Under the pieces are notes generated by a model. That model made no database searches, was not told the origin of the DNA, and saw only the letters and a program-made list of their open reading frames with translations. Made by a program: the position numbers and the translations under genes. DNA of 64,000 nucleotides, taken from Pyrrhosoma nymphula (Eukaryota > Arthropoda > Insecta > Odonata > Coenagrionidae). The stretch lies in the NCBI GenBank assembly GCA_963573305.1, contig OY754332.1:50505559-50569558 (forward strand). Reading direction: 5' to 3'. Position 1 is the first letter of the stretch, and every line of letters begins with the position of its first letter. Shown one piece after another: positions 57,266 through 64,000 of the stretch.

Positions 57266-57733
57266 CAGTGGCGGATATCAGTGCGTAAGGGCCCCGTGTA
57301 CTAAAAATGGACTTATGCAGAATTAATTTGATAAATATACGAATACCACTTGCAAGATCCATAGCGATGCACTTGCGAGATAACTAAATTTTCCAGTTTT
57401 ATTTTTTATCAAGCACGGCATTTAATGAAATGCAATTGTAGTATTGAAAAGAGCAGTAGTTTAATATTTCAGATATTTGTTTGATCATTCCTAAAATTGG
57501 CATGCAAAGAAATAAAACTCACCATAGTAAAATGACATATATACAATCACATACAACAATTGCGATTCTGTGCTCAAAATGAGCGTGTGACACTCGGTAA
57601 AAATTAATATTTCTTCAATTAAAAATTAGTATGCGAAACGTATTTTAACATTTTGGCTTGGAATTATGTAGGCCCCTCAAGTTTCGTGGGCCTCGGGCGG
57701 TCGCCCAGTCCACCCACCGTTAAATCCGCCACT
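57266..57733. mobile_element. hAT-type non-autonomous element, 468 bp
   Basis: The left end is CAGTGGCGGATATCAG and the right end is TTAAATCCGCCACT, complementary over about 11 bases (CAGTGGCGGAT type). A GGCCTCGGGCGGTCGCCCAG block near the right end is typical of CAGTGGCGG-ended hAT elements. The flanking 8-mers (ATCCCAGG and AATCCAAG) match at five of eight positions, so the target duplication is eroded. No transposase frame. It is older than the 205-bp hAT MITE at 41984. Confidence 0.7.
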
Positions 57734-59375
57734 AAAATCCAAGTAGTCGGTAGCCGGAGCGATGCACAGCGTGGTAAAGTAACTGGAACGTTTCGTCAAT
57801 TGGCTTCCTGAAGTAGTATAATATTTTACTTAAGATTCACCAGGCGCCATTCCACCACATATTCACCAGTAACTAATTCTCGTAAAAAGTTCATACCCGA
57901 GATGACATATAAATCTATGACTTACAATAGGTGTTGCCAGACCAGAGCACTCACCTCCCGGCAGACGAGGCCGCTGTGGTGACGGCTCCTGCTAATTTTG
58001 TAGCGAGAAGTGAATTTTGTGCGGCAGATGTCTTTCTCAAATGTCAATAGGCATTATTGATCGTGTAAAACGAGGATGAACAGACATGGCAAGCTTGCTT
58101 GTCCCTACTAAATTGCGTGGATGCGGCGTCAATCTCGAAATTTGTAATTCTTCCCGAAAGGAGGAGTAGCTCATAGCGGTGTTTACGTAATCCCGCGTTC
58201 ATACCAGGCCGTTAACGTAACGGTGGACCCCAGCTGATTGTCTCCGCCTTCAGATGTTTTCCCCTTTCATTCTTTCCCAGAATCACCCTTGCTTCCTCTC
58301 CCATCAGCCCTCATCTCTACAAATCCCGCGCCATAATTGCCTCGTCCGCCCCTTCTCCTCCGGGCACACCGTCACCGTTTCGATTTTATGGGTTTTACAC
58401 ATGGAAGTTGACTCATATGGAATTTGTGTGTGTGGCGATGTCTCGATGAGCATCGCTACTTGCAGGGCATGGTCCTGCTTAGGTGTTAATTCCGCCTTTT
58501 CTGCAAAAAAATATGACTGAAGTAAAAAATGAGTATTGTAATGTCTAATTTCCGCTAGCAAAGCGTTTTAACATCGCACATCACGAAGATGAAACAACAA
58601 CAGTTTCAGTTGAACAAATGAAATTAAATGTATTCATATAAAATGTTTGTTGAAATGAAATGAAATGTAAGTGCATCTATAATGGGTGTTAAGTTTTATA
58701 ATAATAATATTTCTTATTACTCAAGACAAGAGCGTTCACAATTCTCACTTTTAAGCGACCTCTATAAACAAGAAACATCTCCAATAAAAATAATATTTAC
58801 ATATTTAAGTATAAACAAATATTTCAAACCTCTGGCAAAATTATGTGATATTTAGATTTGTAATTACCACTTGCAGTCCATGTGATGAGGATTACGGCGG
58901 ATGTTGTGTGATATTAACACAGAGTCGAAATGCTACTTTGCAGGTAGACAATATTACCAGTCCATTTTTTCTGGAAGTGCGAACCCGTGGTCGATGGTAT
59001 AGCGATTGCTACCCTTATCGACCCCTACTGCCATAGAGGTCCGTGCTTTCACAACGATTACATACGTGCAAGCGACTTTTAAGGCCACTGCTATGGAAGA
59101 AATTTTAAAGAGCAAATCCACATTTAACCTTCAATAGGTTGGACCAAAATCTTGTCGGCAATCGACCGTTCGACCACAATCAACCTTTCTATCAACTGAA
59201 GAGTACGGCAATAACGGAACTGTGCGCAACAGGCTAGATTAACATTTCTAGTCCTTGACAGCCTAAGCTGTGTTTTAGCTTTTTGAAAAGGAAGTGGCCT
59301 TTTAACTTCGATATTTTATAATGCACAGAACGGTTTACGTATATAGTAAATATGTCCGGGGAGTTCTTACAGCTT
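57734..59375. other. Unrecognised sequence
   Basis: 58600-58850 is AT-rich and low in complexity, with repeated GAAATG motifs. No gene is supportable. Confidence 0.4.
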
Positions 59376-60400
59376 AAGGCAGAGGTTCCCATCCTTGTCT
59401 CCATACCTCTTCAACCTCCCAAATCTTCTTTTCCCAACTGTCTTTTTTCATACCCATGGCAACTTGTTCCATCTACTCTTCTGGCGGTCTTCCTCTCTTC
59501 GTCCTCCATGATTGTTGCCATTCCAGCACTTTTTTGGGCCATCGGTGAGTTTCCATTCTTTTCACGTGCTCACACCATTTTTATCTTCTTAACTCTATTT
59601 ATTCCGTGGGACTTTCCACTGCTTGCATCCTTTTTCTTATATTTTTTCGTTTGGTACTCTTTCTAACCTTCATATTCTACTGCTTTTTCTCAAAAAGTCT
59701 ACATCCTCCAATCTGTATGTCTCTTTCTGTCTTCTCTCAAGTTTTCCCACCGTAGTGTTTCCTTAATTGTTTGACATTCTTGAATTTTTACTTCTTTTAA
59801 TATCACTTGACCACATTATGCTGTTTAGTATGTTATTGATCGAATTTTATAGTCCATGCAATTTATTTCTAGTTCACTATACCACGGTAACGGTAACAAG
59901 GGTGTAGAATAGATCTGAAAGTGAACTTCACTGAAACAAAAAATACGGCAATTAATGAAGGCATAACTGATATAAAAGTTGGAGAAGTGGTTTGCAAGTA
60001 TTTAAATGGATATAAGTACTTAGGATTAACGATTGATAAATTAATAAAATGATAAAATCGTCATTTTTAACTATATTCATTCATCAAAAAACTTTGCAAA
60101 CCTCTTCTCCAATTTATATATCAGTTGTGTCTTCATTAATTTCCGTATTTTTTCTCTTGGTGAAGTTCACTTTCAGACCTACCTGGAGATCAACCTACTA
60201 CTGCAGTTTACTCACCATGTACTCCGGTTTATATTTACCTACGGCTATTATGATACAACCATCCGCGAAGAGCAATGTGTGCCACCGGAGTGTCGTAATA
60301 TGCCTATTCTATGGTGAAACCCTTTACCCTCCATAGCATTTCTAAAACAGTCTATATCTACGGCCTTCATTCTTTGCCCTCGTGTGTCATTTCCCTTGTA
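59376..60400 (-). pseudogene. Non-LTR LINE fragment with internal inversion
   Basis: On minus, 60330-60060 gives LFADGCIIIAVGKYKPEYM (motif C with Asp-Gly for Asp-Asp) and VGLKVNFTKRKN. 59780-59380 gives ETYRLEDVDFLRKSS, CEHVKRMETHRWPKKVLEW and RGRPPEE, then EVWRQGWEPLP. That is the classic C-terminal region of endonuclease/reverse-transcriptase LINEs (LRW.GHV.RM...GRP...W). Between them, 59912-60045 is on plus and reads LKVNFTETKNTAINE, then VCKYLNGYKYLGLTID, the segment expected just after GLKVN. Thus one piece is inverted, with overlap duplication. A TAG replaces the expected Trp after RGRPPEE. Dead copy. Confidence 0.7.
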
Positions 60401-60770
60401 AATTTCTTTTGGGTACGATTTCAGTTCATGCTAATGACGCGTTGCTCGAGGTGCTACTGACCTTTGCCGTAGACACACCCAAAATGTCCAAGTCTCCCCA
60501 GTTTGAGCTGTGCTACAGCTGTGCACGTACTTCAAACTCTGGACTCTCTGCAATGTCTCCGCGCACCCCCTGCCACTCCTCCTTGCGCATTTACTCGTAG
60601 TATGCCATCTGGCGCGGCGGGGCAGTCTTTGACCCAAGACCGGTCGTTGACTGAACCAAAAGCCATAATTTCGCGTGAGTATCTACTTCTTGGTGACCCC
60701 GTGAGAAGAAAGCTCGGGAATCCTTTTGGGGAGCTCATTGCCAGATTCAAATAATAAATAAATACATTTA
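60401..60770. other. Unrecognised sequence ending in an A-rich tail
   Basis: Moderately GC-rich and unassigned. It ends with AAATAATAAATAAATACATT at 60750-60769, which could be a retroelement 3' tail in plus orientation. No coding match. Confidence 0.3.
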
Positions 60771-62469
60771 ACTGCTTCCAACTCATCGGGGGCTCCGGCT
60801 AAATCCAATGTATTTATATTTATTTCGAGCCCCGGATCAATCTGGGACACTCAGTAAAACCGTGCCACTAAGTAACATCAGTAACAGCGTATCCAAAAGA
60901 GCATAATGAGTGAACATCTCCTGATGGTTGTCTTGGTAATTGGTGAGCTTTGCCATCACCCGAGCCACCAACTTTTGTGAGAAAGGCGGATCCACTCCCA
61001 AAATTATGACCGTTTCTTTAATTTTTGATTTCGTCTCAAAGCATGAATTAAGTTCTTCTTTTAACTTTTATTCCCTCCGATCGAGAAATGCTCAAGAGCG
61101 TGAATAATTTCGGTTCCCAAAACGGCTCACCTTTCACTTGCCTCCGCTTACGTTACTGTGTGCGCCATGGAAAGTGGTCGGAGCAGGATGCGAGAACGAA
61201 CCCTTTGGCGGCAGAGCCAACTCGCCGATTTCCTATATTCAATTGCCATTGCTACATATGTGTTATATTTGGCGAACTCTCACGGTCCAATGAATAAGGC
61301 TTCTTAAATTGTAGTACGTCAAATCTCTTACCTCTTAAAATACTTCACCTGCCGTACCCACACTATGGTAGCGAGAGAAATGTGCATTTGAATTTAATGT
61401 CGTCTACATCGCCATATTTAACCATCAACCCCCTGAATGCAACTTTTGGAACTTCATACATGTATTTCCTGTGCCATTAGCTTGGTTCAGTTAATTGTTG
61501 TAGATTAAATCCATATTGTTGTAGTAAGAAAAAGTTGAAAACATGTTGTATTAGTGCTTCGCAGTTATGTTGCCATATTCGTGTTGGCTATTGGTGAATA
61601 AAATATTTTAACTCAAAAATAAACCTTATTTTACTGCCTACAGACCAACGTCAGGTTGAATTTCCTTCTAGGGACGATTATTAATTGATCTCAGATCATT
61701 TTGTATAAATTTGCTCCATATATTACCGCAGCCAACGCAGACTTTTTAGTGCCATATTGTCACCAAATTTCACATTTTATGCAACTTCTTTCTACCAATC
61801 ACCTACGTCGACAGTTTTTTTGCAAAGTTTATTTAAGAGATGAGGAGAAGCGGAGGAGCCGAGGAGAAGACCTTGAAACAAGTTAATGGAGAAAACCGGT
61901 AGCTTGGAATACGAGCGATTATCGGCGCGTACATGTAAGCATTACATAATTCTTACTGATTAATTTCTTACTCGTAAGCTTTGCGAAATAGTTTTGCCAG
62001 ACGAAACCGAGTTATCATGATGAAAAACCCGTCAGTGTGCCTCTAGCGAGCTCACATTTCACCTACTATGTTCAGAATATTTTGAAATATGCTTACGGCA
62101 TTACAAGTAGTACAGCTAACTGACTGGGTGCTGTGAAAAACGGGCTCGCGGTGTCGTTGCTTCTTCTTCTGCGGTCATTTTTATTACTAGATTCCCAACG
62201 GGGAGTGGATGGGAGGGGGTGACCAATTGATAAGAGATTTAATTGGTTGGATTAGGATTGAGAGCCCTTTACGCTCTTACCATCACGGACTGTTCTCGGA
62301 AAAAGAACTTACCGCAGCCATTGGCATTGTAATATCTGCAATTAATCTGTGTATTTCAGTAATTGCAATACTTTATACGTGGTCAAATAATCAAATACAA
62401 TTTGTGCTGATTCCGATGCGTATATTGCAATAATTTCAACACAGAGTGGCGTCATCTGCTAACGACATG
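60771..62469. other. Unrecognised sequence
   Basis: No recognisable gene or repeat. Confidence 0.4.
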
Positions 62470-63878
62470 CAGTGAAACCTCTCTAAATGGACAACACTGA
62501 CACACGAACACCTCTAATTTACCCCACACCCCGTGACTCTAGTTACTCTAATATCCCGTGACGAGCTGCATGAAAATTTGGCTTGGCCGGGCCCTCTCAC
62601 ATACGGACACTCAAATTAAGGACCAGGATACCTTTTGAATAAAAGTTTTTTTTCCCAAATGTACGTCTTTTGGGTTCGTAACACCATTACTTGAGACATA
62701 TGGGTCACTTCACAGGTATTTATGGGCAAATTTCACGAGTACCATTGAGAAAGGTTTAGAGTGTGAGAATGGAAAACATAGATAGAAGACGGTGGTCAGT
62801 GGAAAACGAAAGGACGGGTAGGGACCACGACACAGGGAATACTCGGTGGCCACGGGATGAATACTCAGGATTTCTAATCCCAAAATCCGGGCTAGAGTTG
62901 ACGCTGCGCATGAGCTGGGGGAAGCGTTGACCATGAATAACATAGAGGCATGGTCCATTTGTCGTCATCTGCTCAGGTGGGGACGTTTTTCCCCAGGTTC
63001 CGTCGATGTACCACACACAATGCAGCAGCAAACACTGTACGTCGTCATTTTTGCGGTGTTATTCAAGCAGTGAACGTTGAATGTTATTTTGCCCTTCTGA
63101 CCCAGTAGAAGTAACTCTACGATGGCTAGCGTTACAAGTATTACGCTCCAGGAATAAGTGCGGGCTTTAGAGTGAGCAGCGGAGGAGCAAAATAGTGTTC
63201 AAAAATTGTCAGTGGATTTTATTGTAAGCTAGACACAAATTGCTGACATGTTGAAGCAAAAAGAGTGCATTATGAAACTTTGGATGGCGATCCATAACGT
63301 TAAAGAGAAAAAAGTGATTCCTTCGGAGAATAAAATTTATTCAATTCTTTTTGAGTGGTTGAAAAAGGTAAGAGCAAACATTTGCCTATATTAGGCCCGT
63401 TATTACACCAAAAAGCCCGGGAATTTGCTGCGGAACTGAAAACTGAGAACTTCAGGGCCTCAAAAGGGCGATTAGAAAACTTTAGAACAACACTCAACAT
63501 CGTGTTTAAATCAGTGTGTGGGGAGGTAGCAAATGAGCTTACAGAAGATGTTAAAGCCTGGGTTGATAAGACTTCCTGGATTTTGGGAAATTACGGCCCC
63601 AAGATTGTCTTTAACGCCGATGAAGCGGGTCTATTTTAGGGCTTTACGTGATAAAACTTTGGCCCCGAAATTTGAACGCTGCTCTGGTGGGAAGGCATCG
63701 AAGGAATGATTAACAGTTCTGCTGTGCTCAGGCATGACTGGGGAGTTTTTAAGGCCGCTCGTGATCGGAAAAGCAGAAAATTCACGATGCTTCTCTAGTG
63801 TAAGTAAGGAACTCGAGACTTGGAAACACAATAGAAAAGTGTGAATGACACAAAAATCATGGAGGATATTTCTGTTTT
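62470..63878 (+). mobile_element. pogo/Tigger-like DNA transposon, 3'-truncated
   Basis: The left end CAGTGAAACCTCTCTAAATG is the characteristic pogo/Tigger terminus. A related GTCCGTATG...TTTCATG stretch follows within 120 bases. The transposase pseudogene occupies 63122-63878. No matching right TIR is present before another element begins near 63885. A TA duplication is not visible at the left end (CATG precedes it). The 62600-63120 part is a non-coding 5' region of unknown content. Confidence 0.7.
63122..63878 (+). pseudogene. pogo/Tigger (CENP-B-like) transposase pseudogene
   Basis: The first frame starts MASVTSITLQE and, through three in-frame stops, reads SVQKLSVDFIVS and TQIADMLKQKECIMKLWM, the N-terminal helix-turn-helix. 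A frameshift at about 63366 leads to KSKHLPILGPLLHQKAREFA and LENFRTTLNI (CENP-B-type second helix-turn-helix). Then IVFNADEAGLF carries the first catalytic Asp. A second shift gives RALRDKTLAPKFERCSGGKA and LTVLLCSGMTGEFLRPLVIG. The last similarity is KHNRKV*MTQKSW, with a stop where Trp of KKAWMT is expected. The second and third catalytic Asp are absent. It is clearly dead. Confidence 0.85.
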
Positions 63879-63910
63879 CCGGGGTATCCGCCGCGTCGTT
63901 CCATTTCTCC

Positions 63911-63946
63911 TGGACGATATTTCGCCTTGCAGGCTTCTTCAGGTCA
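63911..63946 (-). ncRNA. Hammerhead-like motif of a further Penelope-type terminus
   Basis: On minus: GAC-CTGAAGA, then AGCCTGCAAGGC forming a 4-bp stem II (GCCT/AGGC), GAAA, the short palindrome ATAT, C, and GTCCAGG. CTGAAGA satisfies the CUGANGA consensus. One extra A sits before stem II. Stem I pairs GAC/GTC. It abuts the truncated end of the pogo transposase, so a Penelope-type insertion probably caused that truncation. Sequence to the window end does not show coding similarity. Confidence 0.45.
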
Positions 63947-64000
63947 ACAGACAAGACCGATTTGAAAATAACGACCTCAACCGTGCTCGAGTAACTGCAA

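Noticed and set aside
1..64000. Telomeric or satellite arrays
   Set aside because: No TTAGG/CCTAA arrays and no long satellite runs; tandem repeats found have at most about three units.

Overview
The window looks like non-coding DNA from a large, repeat-rich arthropod genome, most likely an insect; I cannot name the species. The background is AT-rich. Coding similarity is confined to decayed transposable elements, and there are several isolated CpG-rich islands. The element mixture is Penelope-like elements (PLE), non-LTR LINEs, tRNA-derived SINEs, mariner, hAT, pogo and PIF/Harbinger relatives. I found no intact host protein gene, rRNA gene, canonical tRNA gene, CRISPR array or prokaryotic operon. 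Most open frames between stop codons are chance frames.

Layout. 1-10 kb: mostly unrecognised sequence, a foldback at 2481-2648, a Penelope-type foldback with target-site duplication at 6310-6802, and a solo Penelope terminus at 9615-9790. 10-16 kb: a CpG-rich island, a decayed three-exon Myb/SANT-like gene of PIF/Harbinger type (11480-11995), a possible convergent transposase remnant, and a perfect 27-bp hairpin. 16-24 kb: two copies of a TTAA-flanked MITE, a minus-strand LINE, 60-bp tandem repeats, a Penelope terminus, a plus-strand LINE, and a SINE with perfect 13-bp target duplications. 26-33 kb: two more Penelope foldbacks, two MITE copies in inverted orientation around a CpG island, and a second island. 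36-46 kb: a GC island, rearranged SINEs, a 512-bp TIR element, a 205-bp hAT MITE, a minus-strand LINE, a rearranged mariner and another MITE next to an island. 48-52 kb: the best element in the window, a PLE with half a reverse transcriptase, a GIY-YIG endonuclease and 475-bp inverted arms, followed by a LINE and a foldback. 52-64 kb: a CpG island, a SINE, three minus-strand LINE remnants, a hAT element and a pogo/Tigger pseudogene.

The main unifying observation is a set of hammerhead-ribozyme-like motifs, about 13 sites in several diverged families. They sit at the ends of Penelope-type elements, mostly as head-to-head pairs inside foldbacks. Three short foldbacks and the long PLE copy share one architecture: a direct repeat of 9-12 bp, a one-sided tail of about 30-50 bp, and inverted arms that each carry a hammerhead-like core. 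Hammerheads in Penelope-like elements are known (Cervera and de la Pena, 2014). The number, divergence and coding-free foldback form seen here are the parts worth following up.

A second pattern is a 550-bp MITE family with TTAA or TTAA-like flanks; three of its five copies abut CpG-rich islands. A third is that many element families here (PLE, LINE, SINE, mariner) show inverted internal duplications. All functional statements rest on motifs read by eye; no alignment or database search was run.
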